In this document: positions 35,061 to 43,595 of the stretch, in pieces
How positions within the stretch are numbered: position 1 is the stretch's first letter
Layout of the letters: the number at the start of each line of letters is the position of its first letter
NCBI RefSeq assembly: GCF_014837065.1
Contig: NZ_JACSPP010000001.1
Span: 1 to 64,000 of the forward strand
Direction of reading: 5' to 3'
From: Phocaeicola intestinalis
GTDB taxonomy: Bacteria; Bacteroidota; Bacteroidia; Bacteroidales; Bacteroidaceae
Length of the DNA stretch: 64,000 nt
Notes under the pieces: generated by a model
Database searches by the model: none
What the model was told of the DNA's origin: nothing
Seen by the model: the letters and a program-made list of their open reading frames with translations, nothing else
Translations under genes and position numbers: made by a program

Positions 35061-35972
35061 TCAAACATGCTCGTTTTGCCTCCGTTCCCATTCTTCTTTC
35101 GTCCGTTTCCAGCGGTTATGGCTCCAAAGCCAATAAGCAGGTTCACGATGAATCATCTCTTCCAACATAGCGGCATAACAGTCGGTAAGACCATAATCGG
35201 GATACTCTTCGGGCGAAAGTGTCATCCGCTTCAGCTCACAATGATAATAACCTCTTTTTATGCGCTTCACATCGGCAAAGTAAACCACCGCCCCTACCTG
35301 CTTGCTTATCTGTTCTGTCCCGATAAAAAACGAAGTGTCGCGGTGCAGGAACTTGGTCCAATGATGCACGCTGTTCCATTTAGGAGCCTGATCAGCTATA
35401 AACCCAATCATAGTAGGCTGCTTTTGCCTTTTCAAGGTAATGATACGGCGCAACGTCTCTTTCATCGGGATACATTCTCCGCCAAAACGGTTGCGAAGGT
35501 AAAGAAACAATTTATCGAATGCCCTATTATACAAAGGATGGTAAATCTGCCCGCAATGGATGGAATCCGGATACCAATAAGCCAGCGAAGCAATCCATTC
35601 CCAATTGCAATAATGTCCTAAATAGATAAAGCAGAAGTTTTTTCCGGTTGCCGCCAAATCAGCGACCATATCGTCCGCTCCCGAAAAAGTCATACGCCGC
35701 ATCACTTGCTTTTGGGACATGGAAAATAATTTAATATTCTCTACCACACAATCGCAAAAGAAACGGTAAAACTTCTTCTCGATGCGGACTATCTCTTCCG
35801 GAGTCTTTTCCGGAAACGAACCTTCCAAGTTCTTACGCACAATCTTCCTGCGGTAACGCACGACATAGTAAAGCGGGAAATACAATACATCGGACACCAC
35901 ATACAAGACAGGCAAGGGTATCAACGACAAAAGAAACCATCCGCAAAAAATAAAATAATATAATAATTTCAT
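35061..35972 (-). CDS. LpxL/HtrB-like lipid A acyltransferase
   Basis: 303 residues from ATG 35972 (a TTG at 35975 precedes it). An N-terminal membrane helix (about 3-25) anchors it to the inner membrane. The acyltransferase motif is LGHYCNWEW with His120 and Glu125 (H-x4-E), and GFIADQAPKWNSVHHWTKF corresponds to the second conserved block. By family it adds a secondary acyl chain to lipid A, or an aminoacyl-lipid variant. It is divergent from the MsbA-like exporter, with overlapping promoter regions, linking acylation and export. Confidence 0.9.
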   Translation of the reverse strand: MKLLYYFIFCGWFLLSLIPLPVLYVVSDVLYFPLYYVVRYRRKIVRKNLEGSFPEKTPEEIVRIEKKFYRFFCDCVVENIKLFSMSQKQVMRRMTFSGADDMVADLAATGKNFCFIYLGHYCNWEWIASLAYWYPDSIHCGQIYHPLYNRAFDKLFLYLRNRFGGECIPMKETLRRIITLKRQKQPTMIGFIADQAPKWNSVHHWTKFLHRDTSFFIGTEQISKQVGAVVYFADVKRIKRGYYHCELKRMTLSPEEYPDYGLTDCYAAMLEEMIHREPAYWLWSHNRWKRTKEEWERRQNEHV

Positions 35973-36000
35973 CAAGACTGCTTTATTTCGGTTTATGAGG

Positions 36001-36008
36001 CAAAACTA
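36001..36008 (-). promoter_or_regulatory. -7 promoter box for the LpxL-like gene
   Basis: TAGTTTTG on the minus strand, 29 nt upstream of ATG 35972. Confidence 0.5.
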
Positions 36009-36022
36009 CAAAAAAAATCCAT

Positions 36023-36030
36023 TACCTTTG
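36023..36030 (+). promoter_or_regulatory. -7 promoter box for the MsbA-like exporter
   Basis: TACCTTTG, 30 nt upstream of ATG 36060; 15 nt from the divergent LpxL-like box. Confidence 0.6.
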
Positions 36031-36059
36031 CAAATTATTAAACATTCCATGCTACCGAC

Positions 36060-37898
36060 ATGAAAGAATTTTTCCAACTGATGCGGCGTTTCGTATCGCC
36101 TTATAAAAAATATTTGGGTTGGTCAATCGTATTAAACGTATTGTCCGCTGTTTTCAACATCTTCTCTTTTTCCCTGTTAATTCCTATCCTGAACATCCTG
36201 TTCAAGACCGGAAGCAACGATAAAGTATACCACTTCATGGAATGGGGCAGCGCCAGCCTGAAAGACGTAGCAACAAATAACTTCTATTATTATACCACAC
36301 GGCTGATAGACACATTCGGCCCTGCCACGACCTTGCTCTTCCTCGGCTTGTTTTTAGGTTTTATGACACTGCTGAAAACAGCCTGCTACTTCGGTTCATC
36401 CGCCATCATGATACCGCTGCGCACCGGCGTGGTAAGAGATATCCGGTTATTGGTATATAGAAAGGTAGTAGAACTGCCTTTGGGTTTCTTTTCTGAAGAA
36501 CGGAAAGGAGATATCATTGCCCGCATGAGCGGCGACGTAAACGAAGTGGAAACTTCTGTAACCAGTTCATTGGATATGCTGCTGAAGAATCCGATTCTGA
36601 TTATTTCTTATTTCACCACCCTGATAGTGACCAGTTGGCAACTTACTTTGTTCACCATCCTGGTATTGCCTACAATGGGATGGGTGATGGGAAAAGTGGG
36701 ACGTGCGCTGAAACGCCAGTCGCTTGACGCGCAAAACCGTTGGAGTGACACCATGTCGCAATTAGAAGAGACATTGGGCGGACTCCGCATCATCAAAGCC
36801 TTCATCGCCGAAAAGAAAATGACCGACCGGTTTCAAAAATGCTGCAACGATTACCGCGACGCTGTCAATAAGGTAGCCATCCGCCAATCGTCCGCTCACC
36901 CGATGAGCGAATTCTTAGGGACATTGCTCATCGTTGCCGTGCTATGGTTCGGAGGTTCGCTTATCCTTTCGAACAATGCGCCAATAGACGCTTCCACATT
37001 CATCTTTTACATGGTCATCCTGTATAGCATCATCAATCCGTTAAAAGAATTTTCGAAAGCCAGTTACAACATCCCGCGCGGACTTGCCTCGATGGAGCGT
37101 ATTGACAAAATCCTGAAAGCCGAGAACCCCATAAAGGAAACGACTCATCCTGAGACATTAAACGACCTGCAAGACAGGATAGAATTTAAAAACATTTCCT
37201 TCAGCTACGATGGGAAAAAAGATGTTTTAAAAGACATCAACCTGACCATTCCGAAAGGCAAGACCATCGCCCTCGTAGGACAGTCCGGTTCAGGCAAATC
37301 GACCTTGGTTGACTTGCTTCCCCGTTACCACGATGTACAGAAAGGCGAAATCACCATTGACGGAATCAATATCAAAGATGTCAAGATACACGACCTGCGC
37401 AGCCTGATAGGAAACGTCAACCAAGAAGCCATCCTTTTCAATGATACTTTCTTCAACAACATCGCATTCGGCGTAGAAAACGCTACCATGGAACAAGTCG
37501 TTGCCGCCGCTAAAATAGCGAACGCACACGACTTCATCATGGAAAAGCCAGAAGGATATGACACCAATATCGGAGATAGAGGAAGCAAACTATCGGGCGG
37601 CCAGCGCCAGCGCATCAGCATCGCGCGTGCCATCCTTAAGAATCCTCCCATACTGATTCTGGACGAAGCCACTTCCGCACTTGATACGGAATCGGAACGA
37701 CTGGTGCAAGAAGCATTAGAGCGGCTGATGAAGACACGCACGACCATTGCTATTGCCCATCGTTTGTCTACCATCAAAAACGCGGACGAGATTTATGTAT
37801 TATACAACGGGGAAATCGTAGAGCATGGGACTCACGATGAACTGATACAGAGACAGGGATATTACAAACGCCTGAACGATATGCAATCACTCGGTTAA
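36060..37898 (+). CDS. msbA: MsbA-like ABC exporter (fused permease and ATPase)
   Basis: 612 residues, half-size ABC exporter. Six membrane helices occupy about residues 15-330. The ATPase domain has Walker A GQSGSGKSTL (from 407), signature LSGGQRQRISIARAIL (from 511), Walker B ILILDEATSALD, and the H-loop IAHRLSTI. The dimer likely flips lipid A-core across the inner membrane; the neighbouring LpxL-like acyltransferase and GT9 transferase support this over drug export. The 3' end overlaps the convergent GT9 gene by 12 bp. The symbol is by resemblance and context. Confidence 0.88.
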   Translation: MKEFFQLMRRFVSPYKKYLGWSIVLNVLSAVFNIFSFSLLIPILNILFKTGSNDKVYHFMEWGSASLKDVATNNFYYYTTRLIDTFGPATTLLFLGLFLGFMTLLKTACYFGSSAIMIPLRTGVVRDIRLLVYRKVVELPLGFFSEERKGDIIARMSGDVNEVETSVTSSLDMLLKNPILIISYFTTLIVTSWQLTLFTILVLPTMGWVMGKVGRALKRQSLDAQNRWSDTMSQLEETLGGLRIIKAFIAEKKMTDRFQKCCNDYRDAVNKVAIRQSSAHPMSEFLGTLLIVAVLWFGGSLILSNNAPIDASTFIFYMVILYSIINPLKEFSKASYNIPRGLASMERIDKILKAENPIKETTHPETLNDLQDRIEFKNISFSYDGKKDVLKDINLTIPKGKTIALVGQSGSGKSTLVDLLPRYHDVQKGEITIDGINIKDVKIHDLRSLIGNVNQEAILFNDTFFNNIAFGVENATMEQVVAAAKIANAHDFIMEKPEGYDTNIGDRGSKLSGGQRQRISIARAILKNPPILILDEATSALDTESERLVQEALERLMKTRTTIAIAHRLSTIKNADEIYVLYNGEIVEHGTHDELIQRQGYYKRLNDMQSLG

Positions 37899-38909
37899 GA
37901 CACGTATCCGTCCGACAATCACCTCCGGACGGATACCCGTCAGGCAACGGTAATCTCCCCAACGGCAAGGCTTATTACCGTAAATGGAGCAAGGGCGGCA
38001 AGGCAAATCCAACTGCACGACATTTTCTTCCGCCTGATTCCACCCCATAAAGCCCGCATAAGGATGGGTAGCCCCCCATACGGATACAACAGGAACGCCA
38101 ACCAACGAAGCCAAATGCATATTCCCTGAATCCATTGCCAGCATCACATCCAATTTGCTCATCAATGCCAACTCCTCTTGCATCCGTAACCGCCCTACCA
38201 CAGAAGTGACGTGAGGGAACTCTTTCTCCCACGCATCCAACACTTTTTTTTCTTCATCACCTCCACCAAACAAGAACATACGCATACCGCCGATAGCCGA
38301 TAGCCGGCCAACCACTTCCCGATGAAGGGATAACGGATAAATCTTCCCCTTGTGCGCGGCAAAAGGAGCGATGCCAATCCATTTATCTTCCCCCTTCTCC
38401 CCTATCCAATCTTCCAGTAATTCTGGTGCTGGGGCAAACTCGAAAATCGAAGAAAACCGCAATGTGAATGGATAACCTAAGTGCTCAAATGTCTCCAGAT
38501 AACGGCAGAAAGAAGACTTTAAAGGAGTTTTAAACTTACCGGATACCAACCTATACTTTGCCCTTCTACCTTTATTTATGTGACGCACCCGGACACCATC
38601 CGCACAAAAACACAAACGTAACACCTTGCTACGAAGCACATCATGTAAATCAGCCACCGCGTCAAACTTTTCTTTGCGCAACTCCGAATAAAGGCGCAAT
38701 ATGCCTTTCAGGCCTTTATGGTCTTTTTTCAAATCCACTCCTTTAAAAAGGAGATTGGAGGGAGCATACGCAAATAAAGGCGCCATAGCCGACCGGCTCA
38801 ACACCACCAACTGGTGTTGAGGATAAGCTTTTGCAAACGAATAAAGCACCGGGACAGCCATAGCAACATCTCCCAGTGCTGAAAAACGGATAGCCAATAT
38901 CTTCGCCAT
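37887..38909 (-). CDS. Family 9 glycosyltransferase (heptosyltransferase-like)
   Basis: 340 residues, GT-B fold. Seen: AKILAIRFSALGDVAMAVPVL (family start), WIGIAPFAAHKGKIYP (donor lobe), VVGRLRMQEELALMSKLD and AMDSGNMHLASLVGVPVVSVWGATHP, the GT9 nucleotide-sugar signature. GT9 enzymes add heptose to Kdo or extend the LPS core. A C-terminal cysteine set (LPCRPCSIYGNKPCRWGDYRC) resembles the zinc-like tail common in Bacteroidales members. It is followed upstream by a DUF4254 gene in the same direction (10-nt gap). Confidence 0.92.
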   Translation of the reverse strand: MAKILAIRFSALGDVAMAVPVLYSFAKAYPQHQLVVLSRSAMAPLFAYAPSNLLFKGVDLKKDHKGLKGILRLYSELRKEKFDAVADLHDVLRSKVLRLCFCADGVRVRHINKGRRAKYRLVSGKFKTPLKSSFCRYLETFEHLGYPFTLRFSSIFEFAPAPELLEDWIGEKGEDKWIGIAPFAAHKGKIYPLSLHREVVGRLSAIGGMRMFLFGGGDEEKKVLDAWEKEFPHVTSVVGRLRMQEELALMSKLDVMLAMDSGNMHLASLVGVPVVSVWGATHPYAGFMGWNQAEENVVQLDLPCRPCSIYGNKPCRWGDYRCLTGIRPEVIVGRIRVLTE

Positions 38910-38919
38910 TGCCGCTCAC

Positions 38920-39525
38920 TTACTTTTTACCGTAAAGTACGGGGTTCAGCGCCGGGTCATTATACATCTTCATCTGCTTATATACCTTCATGTATTTCCG
39001 TCCCGCCTCAATATCGGTTATCAACCGGTCGATAGCCGATGACAAATCTTTCTGTTGTTCCAATAACACTTTCAACTTGGCTTCACATTGCACTCGGTGA
39101 GCCTCTTCCGTATCCTGCCGTCCTGCTTCCTTACCCATATGGTAAATCTTCAATGCCAAAATAGACAAACGGTCTACCGCCCATGCCGGACTTTCGGTAT
39201 TGATGGTAGCGTCCGGCTGTATTTTTACTTCTTTATACCGGTCTAAAAAATAACTGTCTATCAACTCCACCAAATCTGTCCGGTCTTGATTCGACTTATC
39301 AATGCGGCGTTTCAACGCAAGCGCTTCCACCGGATCAATCTCCGGATTGCGGATTAAATCTTCCAAATGCCACTGCACCGTATCAATCCAACACTTCAAA
39401 TATAAATAATATTCGATGGTTTTCATCGGATAAGGATTCACTATCGGTGCATCCACATTATCTTCTTTATGATAATCGTCAATCACTTGTACAAATATGG
39501 GATTGCTCAATTCCGTAAAAGTCAT
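38920..39525 (-). CDS. DUF4254 family protein
   Basis: 201 residues, predicted cytoplasmic and almost entirely helical, with no signal or membrane segment. Seen: the charged N-terminus, YYLYLKCWIDTVQWHLEDLIRNPEIDP and KSNQDRTDLVELIDSYFLD, which resemble the DUF4254 family of Bacteroidetes. It is transcribed with the GT9 gene downstream (10 nt), a linkage I recall for this family, suggesting a helper role in core oligosaccharide synthesis. No biochemical role is known. Confidence 0.8.
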   Translation of the reverse strand: MTFTELSNPIFVQVIDDYHKEDNVDAPIVNPYPMKTIEYYLYLKCWIDTVQWHLEDLIRNPEIDPVEALALKRRIDKSNQDRTDLVELIDSYFLDRYKEVKIQPDATINTESPAWAVDRLSILALKIYHMGKEAGRQDTEEAHRVQCEAKLKVLLEQQKDLSSAIDRLITDIEAGRKYMKVYKQMKMYNDPALNPVLYGKK

Positions 39526-39839
39526 ATTGTTTTCGTTTTTATAAGATTAATAACCCAGCCCAAAATCCCAAAAGGGTATCATAACGAACCCGTTTTATCA
39601 AATCGGTTGAAACATTCGGCAAATGTAATGCATTTGTATCACATTAAAAAATCTTCCAAGTTAAACATTTCTTACTCCAAGCATAAAACCAGCCATACAT
39701 CAGCATTCGTTTCAACACACATGTCCTTACCGGCAAAGCCCTATTTGTTAATGAACATATAATACGAAGCTATATTCTTAAATCGTGTTATAAAACATAT
39801 TATTTTAGCACATACACTTGCATATTCCAGAAAAGTCCG
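39526..39839. other. Gene-free stretch upstream of mnmA
   Basis: AT-rich divergent gap containing the DUF4254/GT9 promoter box (39620-39627). Beyond that I see no ORF, repeat or RNA gene. Confidence 0.5.
39620..39627 (-). promoter_or_regulatory. -7 promoter box for the DUF4254-GT9 operon
   Basis: TACATTTG on the minus strand, 95 nt upstream of ATG 39525. Confidence 0.5.
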
Positions 39840-39847
39840 TACCTTTG
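39840..39847 (+). promoter_or_regulatory. -7 promoter box for mnmA
   Basis: TACCTTTG, predicting a leader of about 75 nt that contains the hairpin at 39891-39915. Confidence 0.6.
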
Positions 39848-39890
39848 CATCGTGTTTTTCATAGTATTAGATTTAAGGTTAACAAAGGTT

Positions 39891-39915
39891 GGAGTACAGC
39901 GGTACTCCTTTTTTT
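39891..39915 (+). terminator. Intrinsic terminator-like hairpin in the mnmA leader (candidate attenuator)
   Basis: GGAGTAC (39891-39897), loop AGCG, GTACTCC (39902-39908), then seven T. It ends 13 nt before the mnmA start codon and downstream of the only visible promoter, so as drawn it would stop transcription before the gene. Confidence 0.65.
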
Positions 39916-39928
39916 ATGTCCGTATGTC

Positions 39929-40999
39929 ATGAGAGCAAAACAGAACAAGCGTGTATTATTAGGAATGAGTGGTGGAACCGACAGTTCGGTAGCAGCCATT
40001 ATCTTACAGGATGCCGGATACGAAGTAACCGGTATCACGTTCCGCTTTTACGAAAAAGATGCTCATACCGAATACCTGGACGATGCCGCTGAACTCTGCA
40101 CACGGCTACACATCCCACACCTCGTTTATGATGCCCGCGAAATCTTCCAGCAACGAATAATCACTTATTTCATCAACGAATATTTGAAAGGACGCACCCC
40201 CGTGCCCTGCACTCTTTGCAACAATCTTCTGAAATGGCCGCTCTTACAACAAGTTGCCGACGAACAAGACATCTATCATATCGCCACAGGACACTATGTA
40301 CAAAAGGTCCTACACAACGGACGCTGGCATATCTCTGCCGGCTCTGACCCAGACAAAGACCAATCATTTTTCCTTTGGGGATTGTCGCAAGAAACGTTGC
40401 AACGAATGCTTTTGCCCATGGGTAACCTTACCAAAAAAGAAGTGCGCGCACTAGCTGCCGAACGGGGATTCACAAAAATGGCTCACAAACGTGATAGTCA
40501 GGGGGTCTGTTTTTGTCCCGGAGATTACCGCACTTTCTTACGCGAACATACAGAAACTGGAAAAATCGTACCCGGCATCTTTTACAACGAAGCCGGCATC
40601 CCCATCGGGACACACGAAGGATATCCTTTTTATACCATCGGACAACGCCGCAGACTGGGTATTTATCAGAACCAGGCATTATTCGTCAAACAAATCATTC
40701 CCGAAACAAATGCAGTCATCATCTGCAACCGCTTGCAGGCACTGGAACATAACGGCATGTACCTTTCACACTGGTACTTGGCATGCCCCGATGAAATCAT
40801 TGGAAGCAATGATGAAATTATCGTAAAAATACGCTACCGCAAACAAGCCAACCGTTGTAGGGTTACACTTACCGCCGACAACCGTTTGCATGTCTGCCTG
40901 CACGAACCGTTGGCGTCCATTGCCTGCGGACAAGCGGCGGTATTCTATCGAAACAACATTGTACTGGGTGGAGGAATTATCGATGCCGTAGTTGAATAA
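39929..40999 (+). CDS. mnmA: tRNA-specific 2-thiouridylase
   Basis: 356 residues from ATG 39929; the in-frame ORF extends to 39818 but those codons cover the promoter and hairpin. It inserts sulfur at U34 of Glu, Gln and Lys tRNAs. Seen: PP-loop [14 protein letters not shown], first catalytic Cys97 in [28 protein letters not shown], and second Cys194 in [10 protein letters not shown]; the Cys-Cys spacing (97) equals that of E. coli MnmA (C102/C199). Bacteroides often carry several MnmA paralogues. Expression may be controlled by the leader hairpin. Confidence 0.92.
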   Translation: MRAKQNKRVLLGMSGGTDSSVAAIILQDAGYEVTGITFRFYEKDAHTEYLDDAAELCTRLHIPHLVYDAREIFQQRIITYFINEYLKGRTPVPCTLCNNLLKWPLLQQVADEQDIYHIATGHYVQKVLHNGRWHISAGSDPDKDQSFFLWGLSQETLQRMLLPMGNLTKKEVRALAAERGFTKMAHKRDSQGVCFCPGDYRTFLREHTETGKIVPGIFYNEAGIPIGTHEGYPFYTIGQRRRLGIYQNQALFVKQIIPETNAVIICNRLQALEHNGMYLSHWYLACPDEIIGSNDEIIVKIRYRKQANRCRVTLTADNRLHVCLHEPLASIACGQAAVFYRNNIVLGGGIIDAVVE

Positions 41000-41052
41000 A
41001 TTGTTTTTCCATGTCTTTACAACTTTCTGTTTCAATCAATCAATATTTTTTG

Positions 41053-41060
41053 TACATTTG
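41053..41060 (+). promoter_or_regulatory. -7 promoter box for cysE
   Basis: TACATTTG, 27 nt upstream of ATG 41087. Confidence 0.55.
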
Positions 41061-41086
41061 CTCGCATACAAATTAAAACACTTAGC

Positions 41087-41989
41087 ATGATGATACCCGA
41101 TTACACTCCTATCCTCAACAAAACGGTCAATGAATTGTCCGACCCTGCCTCCTATGAAGGACTGTTCCATCAATACAAAGACGGTGAACTCCTCCCCTCT
41201 GCCAAATCACTCAGGCGCATCGTAGAACTGTCACGTGAAATTCTTTTTCCTGGCTACTTCGGCAACTCTACCATACACAGACGCACCCTCAACTATCACA
41301 TCGGTGTAGATGTAGAAGAACTGTTCCGCTTGCTTACCGAACAGGTGGAGGCAGGATTCTGTTTCGGCATCGAGAATGCACTTTCCGACGAATCTCCGGA
41401 AGAATGCCTGTGCCATACTACAGCCTCAAACATTGCTGCCCAGTTCATCAGTCGCCTGCCGCTAATACGCCACACTCTAGCCACAGATGTAGAAGCGGCT
41501 TACTACGGCGACCCTGCCGCTACCTGCTTCGGTGAAATCATCTGTTGCTATCCCATTATCCGTGCCATCACCAATTACCGTATAGCCCACGAACTCTACA
41601 CGCTAGGCGTGCCACTCATTCCACGTATCATCACCGAAATGGCCCACTCGGAAACGGGTATCGATATCCATCCGGGAGCAAAGATAGGTGATCACTTCAC
41701 CATCGACCACGGTACAGGCGTGGTTATCGGCGCCACATGCATCATTGGCAATCATGTCAAACTTTATCAAGGAGTGACACTAGGAGCAAAAAGCTTCCCT
41801 CTTGACGAACATGGAAACCCCATCAAAGGTATCCCCCGCCATCCAATTTTGGAGGATGATGTAATTGTCTATTCGAATGCCACCATCCTGGGACGCATCA
41901 CCATCGGGCGCGGAGCTACCATTGGAGGAAATATCTGGGTAACCGAAAGTGTTCCGGCTGGAGCACGCATCGTACAGCGGAAAAGCTGA
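41087..41989 (+). CDS. cysE: Serine O-acetyltransferase
   Basis: 300 residues. It transfers acetyl from acetyl-CoA to serine, the first step of cysteine synthesis. The N-terminal helical domain (to about 180) ends with DVEAAYYGDPAATCFGEII and YRIAHELYTLGVPLIPRIITE. The left-handed beta-helix follows: GIDIHPGAKIGDHFTIDHGTGVVIGATCIIG, VKLYQGVTLGAKS and PILEDDVIVYSNATILG, with the catalytic His in TIDHGTG. It is slightly longer than E. coli CysE, as in the long anaerobic type. Monocistronic, with its own promoter. Confidence 0.95.
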   Translation: MMIPDYTPILNKTVNELSDPASYEGLFHQYKDGELLPSAKSLRRIVELSREILFPGYFGNSTIHRRTLNYHIGVDVEELFRLLTEQVEAGFCFGIENALSDESPEECLCHTTASNIAAQFISRLPLIRHTLATDVEAAYYGDPAATCFGEIICCYPIIRAITNYRIAHELYTLGVPLIPRIITEMAHSETGIDIHPGAKIGDHFTIDHGTGVVIGATCIIGNHVKLYQGVTLGAKSFPLDEHGNPIKGIPRHPILEDDVIVYSNATILGRITIGRGATIGGNIWVTESVPAGARIVQRKS

Positions 41990-42027
41990 GTCATTTCACC
42001 ACAGATAGCTCAGATTTTCATAAAAAC

Positions 42028-42591
42028 CTACAGCAGCCCGTTCACGGCAAAGTATTTCCAAAGCGGGGCTGCCATCAGGGCTTGCTTGACTTGGTCGTTC
42101 AAGAGCAGGGTGCGCACTTCATCCGCTGTAAGCAATTCGACGCTGATGTCCTCGGTTTCTTCCAGATGCTGGGTAGAGACACGCTCCACACCGGTGGCAA
42201 GGAAGCAATGGCAGAGGTTCGTGTTCGTGCTGGGATTGGCGGAGATGTCCATCCAGTGTTGCCATTCGCCCCCGCCGAAACCAGTTTCCTCGTACAATTC
42301 ACGCCGAGCTGATTCGAGGGGCGATTCTCCTTTCTCGCATACGCCTGCACAGATTTCATAACAAGTCATCCCCAGTCCGTGGCGGTACTGGCGTTCCATC
42401 AGGAACTTACCGTCGCGGGTAATCGCCAGCACGTTTATCCAGTCGGGATATTCCAGCACATAATACTCTTTGTTTTCTGCTCCTGTAGGCAACAGCACGT
42501 GGTCTTTTCGTGCTGTGAGCCACGGACGCCGGATGAGGTATTCGCTCTCCAGCACCGTCCATTTCCGGTCTTGATTGTTTCCTTTCAGCAT
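42028..42591 (-). CDS. Nudix hydrolase
   Basis: 187 residues. The Nudix box is complete: G-x5-E-x7-REL-x-EE-x-GF, read as GVCEKGESPLESARRELYEETGF. The upstream VLAITRDGKFLMERQYRHGLG and downstream SANPSTNTNLCHCFLATG fit the ADP-ribose pyrophosphatase branch, which cleaves nucleotide-diphosphate sugars using Mg2+. Cytoplasmic; monocistronic between convergent cysE and repeat sequence upstream. The exact substrate cannot be told. Confidence 0.9.
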   Translation of the reverse strand: MLKGNNQDRKWTVLESEYLIRRPWLTARKDHVLLPTGAENKEYYVLEYPDWINVLAITRDGKFLMERQYRHGLGMTCYEICAGVCEKGESPLESARRELYEETGFGGGEWQHWMDISANPSTNTNLCHCFLATGVERVSTQHLEETEDISVELLTADEVRTLLLNDQVKQALMAAPLWKYFAVNGLL

Positions 42592-42622
42592 ATTGTATTA
42601 GTTTATAACCTGTATCGATTTT

Positions 42623-42680
42623 GAAACGCAGATTTACACAGATAATAATTTCTGCGTTAATCTGCGATAATCCGCGTTTC
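42623..42680. repeat. CGCAGATT-type intergenic palindrome, copy 1
   Basis: GAAACGCAGATT at the left and AATCCGCGTTTC at the right are inverted, with TTTACACAGATAATAATTTC and GCGTTAATCTGCG inside. Related to the element at 45628-45730. Confidence 0.65.
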
Positions 42681-42697
42681 CTTATAACAGCATTAAT

Positions 42698-43531
42698 CTA
42701 TCGCTTCACCACTATCAACGGGATTCTTCCCAGCTCTGCCGCCAGTTCAGAGAACGAGCTGTGGAACGAGCCGTATATCTTCCGGGTGTGTGCCAGCGTC
42801 CACAGGTCGGCGATGCCTTCGCGGATGCCTTCCGTGGTACTGCGGTCGGCTTTGCTTTCGGCACAGACAATTCTTTCGCCGTAACGGGTGCGCATCGCTT
42901 GTTTCACTTCTTCCGAATCGGTGGCAAGGTAGATACAAAGGTCGGGATGCGCCGCCTGTTCCTTATCCAAACAACCGAAAAACGCCTCCAGTGGACTGTG
43001 CTCGATAGACAAAACATTATCAGTACGACGGATATGCACGCCTACGGTATAATCCGAAAAGGCGGAAATGCGTTTCCCGATGACCTCCTCTATCTGCGGA
43101 ACGGGACGGAACACCTCGTACAGCAGCGCATCGGGATAAGCATAGAAAGGCAGATAAGACGCCATATATACATTCCCCTGCCTTGACCAGCCCTCAAAGT
43201 CGAAACCTTGCGTGCGGAGCGCGTCTATCTGATGCTCGTACAGACACGACCGGAACAGCAGCTTCTGAAACAAGGCAGGAACACGGAAGTTCTTCTGCCT
43301 CGGACGGTCGTACACCAACAAATCAAAAGCCGATGCTTCGGTAATACATACCTTTTCGGACAAATTCCGGGGCACGAACAAATCACGAAAAGCAGCATGC
43401 AATGCCCAGTCACGAAACCAGATTACTTTCAATTCAATGCCGGTCTGTTCCGCCAATGCAATGGCGGAAAGCGTGGCACGGATGCGGTTTGCCAAACCTC
43501 CGGCAGGGACAAATATCATTTTTCTTTTCAT
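42698..43531 (-). CDS. Fucosyltransferase-like protein (HxRRxD motif)
   Basis: 277 residues from ATG 43531; ATG 43519 (MIFVPAGG) is also plausible because the promoter box lies only 7 nt above 43531. Seen: GGLANRIRATLSAIALAEQTG near the N-terminus and YTVGVHIRRTDN (about 165-176), the GDP-binding motif of GT11/GT23/NodZ-type fucosyltransferases, then LCIYLATDSEEVKQ and IYGSFHSSFSELAA. It would transfer fucose or a related sugar from GDP on the cytoplasmic side. It is divergent from a GT4 gene, forming a second envelope-glycan cluster. Confidence 0.78.
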   Translation of the reverse strand: MKRKMIFVPAGGLANRIRATLSAIALAEQTGIELKVIWFRDWALHAAFRDLFVPRNLSEKVCITEASAFDLLVYDRPRQKNFRVPALFQKLLFRSCLYEHQIDALRTQGFDFEGWSRQGNVYMASYLPFYAYPDALLYEVFRPVPQIEEVIGKRISAFSDYTVGVHIRRTDNVLSIEHSPLEAFFGCLDKEQAAHPDLCIYLATDSEEVKQAMRTRYGERIVCAESKADRSTTEGIREGIADLWTLAHTRKIYGSFHSSFSELAAELGRIPLIVVKR

Positions 43532-43537
43532 ATCGCA

Positions 43538-43545
43538 CAAAAGTA
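43538..43545 (-). promoter_or_regulatory. -7 promoter box for the fucosyltransferase-like gene
   Basis: TACTTTTG on the minus strand, 7 nt from ATG 43531; implies a very short or absent leader, or use of ATG 43519. Confidence 0.5.
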
Positions 43546-43569
43546 GCGAATTTATCTTAGAGAAAATCG

Positions 43570-43577
43570 TACCTTTG
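43570..43577 (+). promoter_or_regulatory. -7 promoter box for the GT4-GT2 pair
   Basis: TACCTTTG, 19 nt upstream of ATG 43596. Confidence 0.6.
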
Positions 43578-43595
43578 CAAAAACTTTGATGAAAT

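Noticed and set aside
39818..39928. N-terminal extension of mnmA
   Set aside because: The extra 37 codons include the promoter box and terminator-like hairpin and do not resemble the family; the PP-loop follows normally from ATG 39929.
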